Part shown: positions 24,265 to 36,690 of the stretch, piece by piece
Layout of the letters: each line of letters starts with the position of its first letter
How positions within the stretch are numbered: position 1 is the stretch's first letter
Assembly (NCBI GenBank): GCA_963995525.1
Contig: OZ023206.1
Coordinates: 41,346,969 to 41,410,968 of the forward strand
Direction of reading: 5' to 3'
Length of the DNA: 64,000 nucleotides
DNA from: Escarpia spicata
Lineage: Eukaryota; Annelida; Polychaeta; Sabellida; Siboglinidae
Made by a program: the position numbers and the translations under genes
The notes under the pieces: model-generated
What the model saw: only the letters and a program-made list of their open reading frames with translations
The model's database searches: none
Told to the model about the DNA's origin: nothing

Positions 24265-25056
24265 ATAATTTGTCTCTTCGTATCGCAGTGATTTCTCCCA
24301 TAGTTAATGCTATAGCTGTTGTTATTTCTGGTCATCGCCGATGCAATCATTTCATTTTATTATCGGGTATAGTGTGCTCTGTTTCGCCGTTCGTGTATAT
24401 TCTCACCGCTGGTGAAGTGGTGTTCAGAATGCAGGATGTTACAAACAAAGAATACAATGCTCGCAGTGTCAGGATGTGTACGTCCTTAAGGAATCACGCA
24501 GCAACACACAAATTATGTATTCTCATAAATGTTCATTCAGTGTGGTCGAAAAAAATCAACATTAATTATTGCTGTTTTAATTGGTCAACCCGGGAACGAG
24601 GACGAAAAGATCGTTAACTATTTTAGAAAATATACGAAGACCGTTAACACTTTTAGAATATATTATATTGGGCACTTATCCTAAACAAAAGTGGACACAC
24701 ATCTTGAAAAACGTAAATCTACGTGAAATGATCAGTTCATCAAAGACAACGAACAACAATATCACAATGACCTGTTTAATGTTTTCTTGCTAACACATTT
24801 GCTCACAAAAATAATGATCAACAACAGGTATCGAAGTTTTAAAGAGAAATTTGAAAGACAACGACCTCAACAATCTGCACTGGCATGTGATTACCGAGTA
24901 CAGCCTGCGAGGCGTCAATCCAGTAATCAACCCATATGAACGCAGCTATGACAAGCATTTTTTTCTCGAGACAGACGCTGGCTACTACTATTACAAACAT
25001 AAACGGGCATGTTCATCAGGCACACGGTGGGCAGGTATGGTGCACTTCTGCTGCTG
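24265..25056 (-). repeat. Downstream flank of the Cys-rich peptide gene, duplicated elsewhere
   Basis: Blocks here recur in diverged form at 30775-30905 and 33218-33790. Examples are TGTCTCTTCGTATCGCAGTG against TGTCTCTTCGTACCGCAGTG, and GTGTGGTCGAAAAAAATC against ATGTGGTCGAAAGCGAATC. The open frame at 24189-24617 is not supported as a gene. I did not find a clear poly(A) signal just after the stop codon at 25057. Confidence 0.6.
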
Positions 25057-26642
<1,586 letters not shown>

Positions 26643-26699
26643 GTTTGCGTATGTCGATTTCTGAAAAGGTAACAAAAAGATAAAGCTAATTTCTTACAT

Positions 26700-26870
26700 A
26701 CATACTTACAGTCTCTGGTCTATAGGTCTGCTCAAAGCGCTTTACATTGACACACTTGTTCAAACAAGCAACATCTAGACTTCAATGGTAAGCATCCAGC
26801 CATGTTTCAATTAATGCGCGAAGAATATTCATACATAAATATCCAGGACTGTCTATACCCAAAAAAACAC
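26700..26870 (-). mobile_element. SINE body fragment (family A)
   Basis: GCTCAAAGCGCTTTACATTG, then CAGCCATGTTTCAATTAATG, then CGCGAAGAATATTCATACAT, then CCAGGACTGTCTATA matches the SINE body at 25200-25330. No tRNA head is visible. Confidence 0.65.
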
Positions 26871-27412
26871 TGCCGCAGTGTTTTCAACTTGGGTAGTATT
26901 TTGAACTTCTTATACCGGGAAGAGAGTTTGACACAAATATTTGTGTTTGACTGTCGCTTCATTTTGGCAAGTGAGCCCTTACAAATTTACATGTGCAACT
27001 ATGTTTAGTGTTTGTGCTAATGCAAAAACTTTTCAAATAATTTTCCAGAAACTAAATGATACTTTAACGTAAAAGTATGTACATTACATTATCATCGTGG
27101 GACTTGAAACCTAAACGTTATCGTTAGAAATTCCGCATAATATACTATTTGATGAGTTAACACATATGTTAATGTCATCGGTAGCCCTGATTCAGAATTT
27201 CAGGTTAACCAATCAAAAACACACTGTATCCAATTTTCTTGTATGCGAGAAACGGTGGCGCCACATGGCGGGGTTTGGATAATCGAGGATAAATTAATAG
27301 GCACATTTGAATTTCGATATCCGTTTTGCAGCATTACCTAAAGAAGTGAACAGCTATAAGTTTGACAGTCGTACAAACTGTTGTAGCAAATAATGGTCCG
27401 GGTGGTGTATGC

Positions 27413-27413
<1 letters not shown>
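26871..27413. other. Intergenic, nothing recognised
   Basis: Contains GGTGGCGCCACATGGCGGGG at about 27252-27271, a CTCF-like word also seen in both arms of the giant inverted repeat. No gene supported. Confidence 0.4.
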
Positions 27414-27443
<30 letters not shown>

Positions 27444-27455
27444 CGCGTGTGTGCA

Positions 27456-27491
<36 letters not shown>

Positions 27492-27492
27492 T
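27414..27492 (+). repeat. (TG)n-(GTGC)n microsatellite
   Basis: A TG run passes into GCGTGCGTGCGT, on the CpG-containing side. Confidence 0.97.
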
Positions 27493-27543
27493 ACATACTA
27501 CAACAAAAACGAAACATAACGATTGGAAATAATGCTGTCCTTA

Positions 27544-27771
27544 CCGTTGATTCTCCTTGTCTGGTCGACTTCGCACAGTTGCAGCACCCAGCGAGTGATG
27601 ATTCTTGTCGCTGTATCGCACTGCTTTTAAACTAAACTCCATGCAGTGTTTTTGTGATTTTGCTTCCCCGTCCGACGTAAAAGACGAGCGAACCTTCATC
27701 GCTGACTCACAGGTTATGGATAAACACGGATTATGTGACAACAAGAACAAGCAAAAACATATCGTAAACAA
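27544..27771 (-). CDS. Candidate first exon with hydrophobic N-terminus
   Basis: A 76-codon minus-strand frame starts MFTICFCLFLLSHNPCLSIT, a plausible signal sequence. It ends at ...GAGAATCAACG|GTAAGG, a good splice donor. No domain is recognised, and no partner exon is identified downstream on the minus strand (below 27540). It could be the first exon of another small secreted protein beside the six-cysteine gene, or chance. Confidence 0.25.
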
Positions 27772-27931
27772 GATAAATGTACATACATGTACTTATTTTA
27801 CTTCCTTCTTCACGTGGACAGTGTACTTAATAAAAACTTTCCTACAACAATAATCACGCAGAGGTGGATTTTGTGATAGGGCTAATATTATTTCCAGCCC
27901 CTCGACTCCACAAATATTAGGGGGCTCAGCA

Positions 27932-27956
27932 CCCCCCCCCCCCCCACCCCCACCCC
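27932..27956 (+). repeat. Poly(C) tract
   Basis: Fifteen C followed by ACCCCCACCCC; similar C or G homopolymers occur at about 30497, 35367 and 37592. Confidence 0.95.
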
Positions 27957-27959
27957 AAT

Positions 27960-28559
27960 TTCGGCCCCTATGCGCCTATTTGTATGCCTCTGAATATTTT
28001 ATACCTGGGATTAATGTACTTGTATTCGTATAGAAGTGACATTTATGTTCTGCATTGTGGAAACAATACGTTCGATGTTGTTTCTCCGCCATTGCTGCTT
28101 ACAGTCTCTCCACATTTCATTGTTCTCTGTCTGCCTAACATCACTCTTTACGCGGTACTACCGTCTCAGCTGTGTTTGTCTACCATTCCTTCGCATCCTT
28201 GATGTTTCTCCGCCTCTGTTCTTTTCGGCAGGCTGTCTGCATTCATGTCTATAAAACGGCCTGCCCGCGTTACCCGCCTTCTAAATGCACTACTTATTAA
28301 ATACATTCGTAACGAATGGTCGTAGAACAAATGGAAAGTAAATTCTCTGTTCGGTTATTCAGGATCGCCCTTTCAAAGCCAATGATTGTATGCCTACGTG
28401 TTAGCACGAAGTATACGAAATTAATTGTACTTCGTCCAACGTCTTAATTACGTGGACGTGTCGAAAATGCAAGGTTAAAAGAAGGCAGGCTGTTTTTTTC
28501 ATTTATTCATTAATGTAATGTTCTTAAGACTATACTTATCATCTTGACTGTATAATGCT
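27960..28559. other. Intergenic, nothing recognised
   Basis: No supported feature. Confidence 0.5.
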
Positions 28560-28760
28560 CGCCAAATTGTGTTCAGAAAGTCCGAAACAACGTTCACAAT
28601 TTGGAAGATATGACCCCGGAGCATGTTCAAACGGTAAACAAAACATCCAGTTTCAAAACAAGCTTCATTGGCACGAGCGGAATTAACATCAATATTCTTT
28701 GATGTTCATCAATGTCCCATTTTCCCACGTTCTATACGGAAGATTTCCTGTTAAAAATTA
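28560..28760. repeat. Diverged copy of the peptide gene's intron block
   Basis: Matches 25910-26080 (AATTGTGTTCAGAAAGTCCG, CAACGTTCACAATTTGGAAG, CCAGTTTCAAAACAAG, CCCATTTTCCCACGTTCTA). No signal-peptide exon follows it, so only part of the gene region was copied. Confidence 0.65.
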
Positions 28761-29652
28761 CTACGCTGGCTAATTCAGGGTGGAGGAACAGATCGGCTCC
28801 CTTTAAGTCCAAGAAAGTGCGTTTAGTCCCACCGGCCTCCACAATACTGCTAATAAAGGGTGTTCACTATTTGACTGTTTTGTGCATATAATTTCAATGT
28901 TTCATGTGCGCAGCAAACAAAATACACCGACGTTTCAGGTTTGTTGAATGCAATTCGGCGGGTTGTACAATTTCATCCCATTTGTTTCTGTATTGGGAAT
29001 GTTATATTAAATAACGGGGTACAGAGGATGTCGGTTTAATGGCTGCAGTGCCGTGTAATAAAAATGCATACCAAAATAAAATAAAAACAATTTTTTGCAC
29101 GTCTATGTTTAAATGCAACCAGGATGTTATGAGTGTGCCGCCATGGGTTCGGGTAGTGTTTTTGTGACCTTTGAATGGTGTGCTGCATGTGATGACTTCC
29201 TGCTTGTGACAGCGCCTTGTTAGTTCGTTGTCTTGGTGGTGGAGTAATCATCAGCAACAGATATCGCGAATGTGTACAACATGCCGAAGAGAAATGTATC
29301 GATTAGTAATGTTGACATTGACGGGGAATCAGTTTAGGGGTGTGAGGAAGAGCAGGTACATAACGCTGCAATCCTTACTAATCAAGACCTATTCTGTGCA
29401 TATTATATGTTTAATGTATAACCTTTTTTTATCATGACAGTCATTCCTAAATGGTGCATTTATATCTCGTATAAAAACTATGAGCTGCCGCCTCACACAA
29501 GAATAACTCTAGTCCGGTGGTAACTTGTTTCAATTAGGTGCGCTTCACTTTCCTCGAAACAACTATAAAGTTATGCGATAACCGACACTAACTGCATTAA
29601 CTACATTACCATAATAAGTACATATCAATGATCAATGTTATGTTGTCATTGG
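28761..29652. other. Intergenic, nothing recognised
   Basis: No convincing exon or repeat. Confidence 0.5.
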
Positions 29653-29936
<284 letters not shown>

Positions 29937-30419
29937 ATATAAATTGCACTGGTTGTTCCGCTGTAAGTTCTGGAAAGTTTCTAAATTGCATATCGATATT
30001 ACTATTACTTTATCAAGATATAAAACGTTTTGGACCATTGTAACGTGTTCTTCTTAATAATAATAATATTATAAAACACTTATGTGAAGAACAACGATGG
30101 CAAAATTGTGAGAGCTGAAGCGAAACAACGGATAATGTGGATTATGTTTTGTCTGTGGAATGGATGTGAATTCGTTCTCAACGGCGGTGAGACACCAGAT
30201 CCACGAGGCGTAACGGGACACAGCCAAGCGTGTGCAACACGAGACAAGGCTGAAATGTATTCATGTTTGTGTTGACGTGATGGACTTTATTAACCATACC
30301 ATATATATGTATGTTAAATACATGGCTAAGAAAACTATGCAGTGATGTTCGCAGACGAAGAATCGGGCATATACAAACTAAACATAACGACTGAATCATT
30401 AGTGTTTATTGCTACACAC

Positions 30420-30774
30420 CCACAGGCTCGGGAACACGAAGGCCACAGGGGCAGCTACCCTCTGGAATTTCTCTGGGAAGCAGACATATGGTTCTGCCCC
30501 CCCCCCCCCAATAAAAGTGAGCGTGAATGTTTGTTTTTGTGGCGAGCGTCAATGGCGGGTGGAAATGTAAATTTTATCAGACGATTAATGTGTATTTTTG
30601 TCGACTGTGAAAGGTGTGTGTAATTGGAGGGTAAACATATGGTTTTCTGCCCGCCCCCCAGGCTTCTGATGTCATCAGTCCAGCGGCGCAGTTTCAGCGG
30701 CGCAGCGGCAAAAAAAATTCCAACCGAAGTGCCCTTCACATTTTTCTCCATCTCTGATGCAGCGATCTCTCTAA
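30420..30774 (+). repeat. Dispersed repeat B, copy 1
   Basis: GGCGAGCGTCAATGGCGGGT then GGAAATGTAAATTTTAT and AGACGATTAATGTGTATT recur nearly unchanged at 34870-35060, and CTCTGATGC recurs at 35401. The shared unit begins with CAGACATATGGTT and a C-rich tract. It has no coding capacity that I trust, and it looks like an uncharacterised interspersed element. Confidence 0.7.
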
Positions 30775-30944
30775 TATGTCTCTTCGTACCGCAGTGATTT
30801 TCCCACAGTTAACGTGATCGCTATTGCAATAATGTCGTTCATAGTTCATTTTCTGGTAATCGCCGATGCAGTTAACTTTTCCATAGCCAATATTGTTATC
30901 ACTCATCCATGGTGCAATGATCTTCGAATGTACAATATATATGA

Positions 30945-31520
30945 TTTGACCTTGACCTAATTAATTGACCTTCATTGTATATTTGACCTAATTACTGTGA
31001 TTATTTGCATTATTTGAATGTAATTAATTAGGAAACGCCTACTAAACTATTAGAGGATTGAAGATTGTTAATATATTATATTGTTATAGCATACTATGAA
31101 ATTAGTTATTTAATGACCTTATTAATTGACCTATATTTAATAATTAACCTATTTACCATTATTAATTACATAAATCGGGTAGGAAAAGGCCTGTTATAGG
31201 TTGAACTCTGTCAGTCAGTTTATACAGTGACTGTAATATATTATGACTGCTACCTCTTAAAATCCATAATTTGTTGATGACCTAATTAGTTAACCTAATT
31301 TCTTATTTGACCTATTTACAGGGATTAATGGCATGATTGACCTACAATTAATTAGGAAATGGGCATACCAATCTTAAGAATGAAAGAAATTGTTAATAGA
31401 TCAACTTGAAATGTTACCAATTATGCATGACATAATTAGTTTAATATTTTCCTAATTAGTTGAACAATTTTAAATACTTAATTCAGTAACGAGGATTAAC
31501 AGTATGAACAATTTGTTAAT
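30945..31520 (+). repeat. ~160-bp tandem repeat, four diverged copies, rich in TGACCT
   Basis: Copies begin near 30945, 31110, 31275 and 31430. Each has GACCTAATTA, TTTGACCTA, GGATTAATGG-like and AATTAATTAGGAAA-like blocks in the same order. Nine TGACCT hexamers (RC of the nuclear-receptor half-site AGGTCA) fall in the first 400 bp, with TGACCTTGACCT at 30947. Confidence 0.65.
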
Positions 31521-32190
31521 ACAACAATCTGAATTCAATGTGACTTTGTAATAAAATGCACGCAGACTAATTGATGAACATTTCTGTAATTAGTATGCCA
31601 CAACAGGTAAATTTAAAGGGAATTATATGGATAAACATTACAACAGAATGAATATTAAGAACATTTATTATAACAGATTCAAACATAGCGGCAACGTGAA
31701 TAATTTCATGAAACACTGGATGCATATAATGCAGTGCAAATGTATTGCATAAATGTTCATATGTCCAAGGATGCATGTCCAACATTATCAAGTCCTGCAG
31801 ATGTAGAGTAGCATGTTCTGTAATTCAGGCAGCACAGCAACATGCAAAGTCCTGCACGTACAACAATAGTTGTAAGCCTACACAGTTCAGCAATGTTTGT
31901 AAAGTCATGTAGTTATAACGAGTAAAACGTCTTGCAGGTAAAAATCATTTGTAAATCTTTGTCTAGTAATTATTGTCAACTCTTGCATAATTTTGCATTA
32001 TGTCTGTAACTTTCAGTTGAACAACTGATGTATAATTCATGTTTTGCATGAGGAGCCACATCAGAATATTGTCCGCAGAGAGTGGATCATCTCAAATCAG
32101 CTTCATGCAGCATTCGTTTGAAGTTTCGGTAGCAACAGTGAATTTGTGTGAAACTTGCTATTAAGAATTCATTGCAACTTGAGGTGTGCG
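31521..32190. other. AT-rich interior of the insertion
   Basis: Nothing recognised beyond scattered TTGCAT-like words; stops in all frames. Confidence 0.4.
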
Positions 32191-32219
32191 GTAATGTTCT
32201 TCACTTTTAAAACAGTCTT

Positions 32220-33110
32220 TTTGCATGTAGTGGGACTTGCAAGCGTATCAACTGATGTGTAGAGATGTTGATACCAGCCACTTGCAGAGATGCCAGCTGT
32301 CGAGGAAGAACTGACCCATGCCAGCATCAGTTCCAGTCATTGGTGTAGGCCCACGTCTTGAATTAGGCACAGTAATAACTAAAGACATAACAAAATAAAT
32401 TTGTTAGTATAATATTAAAAAGTTACATAATAATTAGTTATAACTTTAAGTACAAAAGTAAAAGCAATTCGTTTTATAGATTGAGATGGTTTGGGATTTA
32501 AATAACGATGCTATGGAAAGCGTCACTAACAACAGACACAGATTCAGTCAGCTTGAACACATTTTTCTTTAAACATTTAATTTTGGCATGTTAATATCAA
32601 ACTAAAAACGGTAAATATTAATTATATATAGATCTTGTCACTGTTACAAGTGAACAATAACACCAATTATATGTGATGGTTGCGATGGATATGGATTTAA
32701 TTAATGCTGCAAAAGCGCCTACTGATGCCAGCGTGATACGGCGTCGACTGTTGAAAATGTACGCCTAGAACGCCAAAGTTGCCCACGTCGGTGTGTTGCT
32801 CGGCAGGCACGTACGCATATGCAACATATATCATTTTAAAGCTAATATTTAAATCTACACTAATATCGCTATTTCATTACGTAATCTTTACATTTTATTT
32901 ACACATTTAGCAAGCATAGAAAACATTAAACTTCACTTACCTACACACACAAAACGCCGCGCTCAAAACGAAAAAGAAGTATCTCCATATGTAACAGAGT
33001 TATCCATTGGTCGATTGCATGCTCAAACGTCATGGTGACATCATTTGCATAGCAGCAGCGACGTATTTTCTGCGACCATGTGATCTCTGACGCAGTGCCG
33101 CGCCGGCGTC
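32220..33110 (-). ncRNA. Candidate spliced minus-strand transcript inside the insertion
   Basis: On the minus strand a CpG-containing segment with CCAATGG and ATGCAAAT (about 33000-33060) precedes a donor TGTGTGTAG|GTAAGTG at about 32940. An acceptor TTTTGTTATGTCTTTAG lies at about 32376, giving a 565-bp GT-AG intron. The next stretch is open for about 43 codons (PMTGTDAGMGQFFLDSWHLC, stop soon after). No family is recognised. It could be a small gene of the inserted element or a non-coding RNA. Confidence 0.25.
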
Positions 33111-33141
33111 ATTTTCATGCACAAGAAATGGATCAGTTTTG

Positions 33142-33173
33142 GCCGCTAGAAGGCAATACGCCACCTAGCGGAT
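33142..33173. promoter_or_regulatory. Paired CTCF-like words in convergent orientation
   Basis: CCGCTAGAAGGCAA on the plus strand is followed within 3 bp by CGCCACCTAGCGG, which is CCGCTAGGTGGCG on the minus strand. The second matches the core CCRSYAGRKGGCRS; the first has one mismatch. No binding evidence exists. Confidence 0.35.
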
Positions 33174-33348
33174 TCTGATATACCTATCCATGGTGCAATG
33201 ATCTTCGAATGTACAATAGTATACACAAAGAGCCCAGTTGACCGTAATGTGGTGTCGTATGTCTATATGCAGAATTAGGCAGCGAAACCAAATTTATACA
33301 GTCTCATAAGGTTAATTCCAAATATTTCATGTTGAAATATCCAAACGA

Positions 33349-33528
33349 GCTTTACCTGGTAGAGGCTTTCGTTGGTGTTGCACGCCCACGTCTTCAGTTC
33401 CTATGACGCCAAATGACGTCATAGTACACGTGAGGTAGATCTTAATTTCCCTCGTCTCGATTGACTGCTGATCTTTCTTACCCATACGGTTGTTTTCCGT
33501 GTCCCCAACAAACGCCTCTACCAAATAA
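33349..33528. mobile_element. Small MITE-like element with ~25-bp TIRs
   Basis: GGTAGAGGCTTTCGTTGGTG at the left is the diverged reverse complement of CCCCAACAAACGCCTCTACC at the right. The related locus near 24525 lacks it. It contains a palindromic TGACGTCA. Confidence 0.6.
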
Positions 33529-33861
33529 AATTCATTTGAATGTTCAGTAACCCGAGTCTCATAGACGTTTGTTTTCAATGTGGTCGAAAGCGAATCACAT
33601 TATCATTGTTGTAATTGGTCAAACGGGGACGAGGGTGAAAGGAATGTTCTTTATTTAGAATATATCACACTAAGCACTTATTATAAATGTAAATAATCAC
33701 ACATTTTGAAAACAACATTAGCCAATGTACATACACCAGCCTCCTTCGTTGATGCATCTGTGATATGCCAGAGGAAAAGAACAAGGTAATCACCTCACAG
33801 TATTAAGGAAAGTTTATTTCCATAATAATACAGCTCTTATTATGAAAAGACAAAACGAAAA

Positions 33862-34050
33862 CGAGGCCCAGTGTCGGGGCCAGCCTAACCCCGGACATAC
33901 AGGAACAGACTTGACTTGACCATAAATCGAGATCCAGTGTCGAGGCCAACCTCACCCGGGACATACAGGAACATACTTGACTTGACCATAAATCGAGGTC
34001 CAGTGTCGAGGCCAGCCTCACCCTGTACCTTCAGGGAAAGGAGAGAAGAA
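33862..34050 (-). repeat. 66-bp tandem repeat, 2.7 copies, beside a LINE tail
   Basis: CCAGTGTCGAGGCCAGCCTC recurs at 66-bp spacing (33871, 33937, 34003). The unit is a multiple of three, so the minus strand reads a 22-residue repeat (RLASTLDLDLWSSQVCSCMS). The right end, CACCCTGTACCTTCAGGGAA then GGAGAGAA, resembles the 3' tail of the LINE at 2060-2100, so the array may derive from retrotransposon 3' sequence. Confidence 0.7.
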
Positions 34051-34869
34051 CATCAACACTACAATTCAGTCATCAATTGGTAGTTATTTTCTTTCTTTTA
34101 AATACAGTGGACAACATATATCGAAGACTAAATATTATGTTGTATAAGCTTCGCGTTCTGGGCGAGCAGTGGGTTTTAGTTAACGTTTTACAGTTAGGTT
34201 AAACATTCTATTAATAATAAAAACAAAATGAAACTGATACTAAACATGTAAAACAGTCATGGTTTCGCTAAAAGATGACTACTCCAACAATCTACTTGAT
34301 GCTTGTAAAATTATATACCGCAACCATCCATTCAGTGAAGGCCGGAGTGACGTTTTGAAACTGTTGTTGTTATTCCAAGATGGCTTCTTCATACGGCTTA
34401 GGAGACTTAGGTCATGACCCTTCATCCAAACATGACGTCAGTCATATTGAAGACGCCATCTTGGAAGAACAACGAACATCTGCACTGGTGTTTGAACTGT
34501 TGCAAATGTAATGCTATCTGTTTTATTAGTATTCCACACACATACGTGAGGTTCAAGCTACACAGCTCTGTATACTGGTAGGGACTATCAACCATTAACA
34601 ACTGGTTAATGACACCAAACACTGTGATTAATTATGTATTTATCTGCACGAGTGATACCAGGAATAATTCTCGATTATACAGGTAATGCTTTAGAATGTG
34701 AAAAGCAAAATACACAAAACGGTCACGAATTTTCTCATTTGGGTAACACACATTGCAACTAAGATTACTGAAACACTGTATTTTCCATCAACAAATATGC
34801 CTTTTGTATCTTGCAAATATGTTCAAACGTATTTATAATGGCTACAATTATATATGCTGGTCATAGACG
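34051..34869. other. Intergenic, nothing recognised
   Basis: No supported gene or repeat. Confidence 0.5.
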
Positions 34870-35420
34870 CTGGAACATGGGGCAAGGGGTGTGGCTGCCC
34901 CCATGGAATTTCTCTGGGGGCAGACATATGGTTTTGCCCCCCATTAAATGTGAGCGTGACTGTTTGTTTTTGTGGCGAGCGTCAATGGCGGGTGGAAATG
35001 TAAATTTTATGAGACGATTAATGTATTTTTGTCTAATGTGAAAGGTGTGTGCAATTGGAGGTAGACATATTGTTTTATGATTCCCAGTAATAGGCGGCGT
35101 GGTGGCGAAATATCTGTCGAAAGCACCCCCCCTTCCCGTATTCGATTGTCATCATTTCAGCGGAGACAGGGGAGAGAAGTTGGAGAAGGTAAATTGACAG
35201 CAGCGGCGAGACGTAAACAAAATATTTGTTTTAATAGCACTCTCCCACGTGTTTGTTTGTTCGTCGGATGTCACAGTCGAGCCAACCGAGACAGCCACAA
35301 GGTGACGGAAGGTGTCAAGATATGCGGCGGTAAAAATGTTTCTGTGGTGCTGAAGCTACGTTACCCCCCCCCCCTCCCATATGAATTTCGTTGCCGCGTC
35401 TCTGATGCTGGAACACATCA
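34870..35420 (+). repeat. Dispersed repeat B, copy 2
   Basis: Matches 30420-30774 across the CAGACATATGGTT and GGCGAGCGTCAATGGCGGGT blocks and again at CTCTGATGC near its end. About 150 extra bp, including a C run at 35365, lie between. Confidence 0.7.
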
Positions 35421-35814
35421 GTAGTGAAATAAAGGTATATGACTACTCACCTTCTACGTATAATCTTATACGTTGAGTGTAGGTGTTGTAAGAACTACAA
35501 CGATGTCAGCTTTACATAGTGGTAGTAAACATACTGAGAATGAGAGGAAGACAAATGTTAAAATGAAAAGACTAAACTAAACGGCAAGAGTTGCCTGGCC
35601 ATATTGGAAGGGAATGACAGAGGGTCCATGCTACGTGGAGATAACACATCTAGAGGACAGAATAGATCACGTGATGAGGCCCCACATGCCAACGAATAAA
35701 GAAATAAAAAGTATCTTGATTTCTGAAAACATAAGTAAAATTGTTCGTGTTATGCTTTCGAGTAAAGAATAAATACGCAAACGAAAGACTGACTGAACTA
35801 TCATGTAGAATGCC
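35421..35814. other. Intergenic, nothing recognised
   Basis: No supported feature. Confidence 0.5.
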
Positions 35815-36012
35815 TTTATAGATACCATATAGACCAACGGCTTAAAGTGTCTCTTCCGAAAGGCACAATCAACGTAGGGCGAACGACATTGCGCAAGTTT
35901 CGACACAGCATCCGAACCAGTACCGAAACACAGCCCGGCTGCACTAGATCGGGGGTTTGAAATCCGGTTCCTCCAAACGACAGTCCAGCGCTCTAAATAC
36001 TTGACCAATGTG
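35815..36012 (-). mobile_element. tRNA-headed SINE, diverged family A member
   Basis: On the minus strand the head TTGGTCAAGTATTTAGAGCG is followed by a B-box-like GGATTTCAAACCCC. A body follows with GTCGAAACTTGCGCAATGTC and CGCCCTACGTTG, comparable to ATCGAACCTTGGGCAAGTTC and CACTCTACGTTG in the 25.4-kb SINE. Confidence 0.55.
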
Positions 36013-36379
36013 CCCAAAGTATAATTATTATATTGTTACGTGCTGTGTCGGCATTCGACGGCCTGGACTTGCAAGAAGCAATAATGAATGTATTCTATTA
36101 TGCTAAGTGGTGGTCATAAATCGGTCTACAACGACAGGAAGTCGTCGCTCGCGCTAATTGGTTAGAAGATGAGGTGAATCGGGCACAACCATCCGGAACT
36201 GAAACTAACAAACTGTCCAAAACATTTCGTACACAATTCAGCTTTTGTTATCGTTTCGCTGTGGCTGTCAACTAAAGATTATTCATTTGATTCTGAACAC
36301 TAAAATGCTATTGACAATACGGGTTTAATACACAAGGATATCGAGAAAGTAAAGAAGGTGTAGCAACGATCTAGATGCG
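36013..36379. other. Intergenic, nothing recognised
   Basis: No supported feature. Confidence 0.5.
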
Positions 36380-36690
36380 TGTGTTCTGATCCTTATGACT
36401 CTTCAATGTGCTTTACACTTCACCGTTGGCAGATATATATATTCGAACACTATCATCAAAGCTCTGAGAAGCATTCGGTCACGCTGCAATCAATGCGCAA
36501 AGGAGTACTCGTACACAAATATCCACCGCTTTTTATAGCTAGGTACACATTCGTACAGCTGAGTTAATTGGAGGAACGCGGAGTGAATGAACCTGCGAGA
36601 GATTTGAGACGCCAGCGAGAGAAACGATCTAGAGACAGAATATCTTGAGTATGAAACTCTAACCACTACGCCACCGCGCTCTACATCAAC
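36380..36690 (-). mobile_element. tRNA-derived SINE (family A), longest copy
   Basis: On the minus strand it begins GCGCGGTGGCGTAGTGGTTA, a near-perfect A-box (TGGCGTAGTGG), and continues into the body shared with 25200-25470 (TGTACGAATG..., GGTGGATATTTGTGTAC, GCGCATTGATTGCAGCGTG). The B-box is decayed. Reading frames here are incidental. Confidence 0.75.

Larger units (their letters stand above)
30905..33218. mobile_element. 2.25-kb insertion bounded by identical 33-bp direct repeats
   Basis: ATCCATGGTGCAATGATCTT followed by CGAATGTACAATA occurs at 30905-30937 and, identically, at 33186-33218. The related locus at 24370-24450 has a diverged, uninterrupted version (CTGGTGAAGTGGTGTTCAGA), so the 2248 bp between are a true insertion. 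A 33-bp duplication is longer than usual TSDs, and no clear TIR or LTR is seen. The insert holds a tandem repeat (30945-31520), a candidate spliced transcript (minus) and CTCF-like words near its right edge. Confidence 0.6.
30775..33845 (-). pseudogene. Broken duplicate of the six-cysteine gene's 3' region, split by insertions
   Basis: Segments 30775-30937 and 33218-33845 align in order with 24265-25190 and a piece near 25511. The exon-2 remnant (33727-33790) reads RCINEGGWC on the minus strand, corresponding to RCTNNGGWC of the intact gene, then diverges and hits a stop. Its splice acceptor is lost (CTGGCAT instead of CTGGCAG). Two insertions interrupt the copy: the 33-bp-direct-repeat insert (30938-33185) and a small TIR element (33349-33528). 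The remaining five cysteines are absent, so no peptide can be made. Confidence 0.6.

Noticed and set aside
24189..24617. 142-codon plus-strand ORF
   Set aside because: It runs antisense through the duplicated flank of the peptide gene, and the homologous copy at 30.8 kb does not keep the frame.
36659..36690. tRNA gene
   Set aside because: The A-box is good but no complete cloverleaf follows and the sequence continues into a repeated SINE body. The same holds for 25370-25470, 35950-36012 and 40945-41020.
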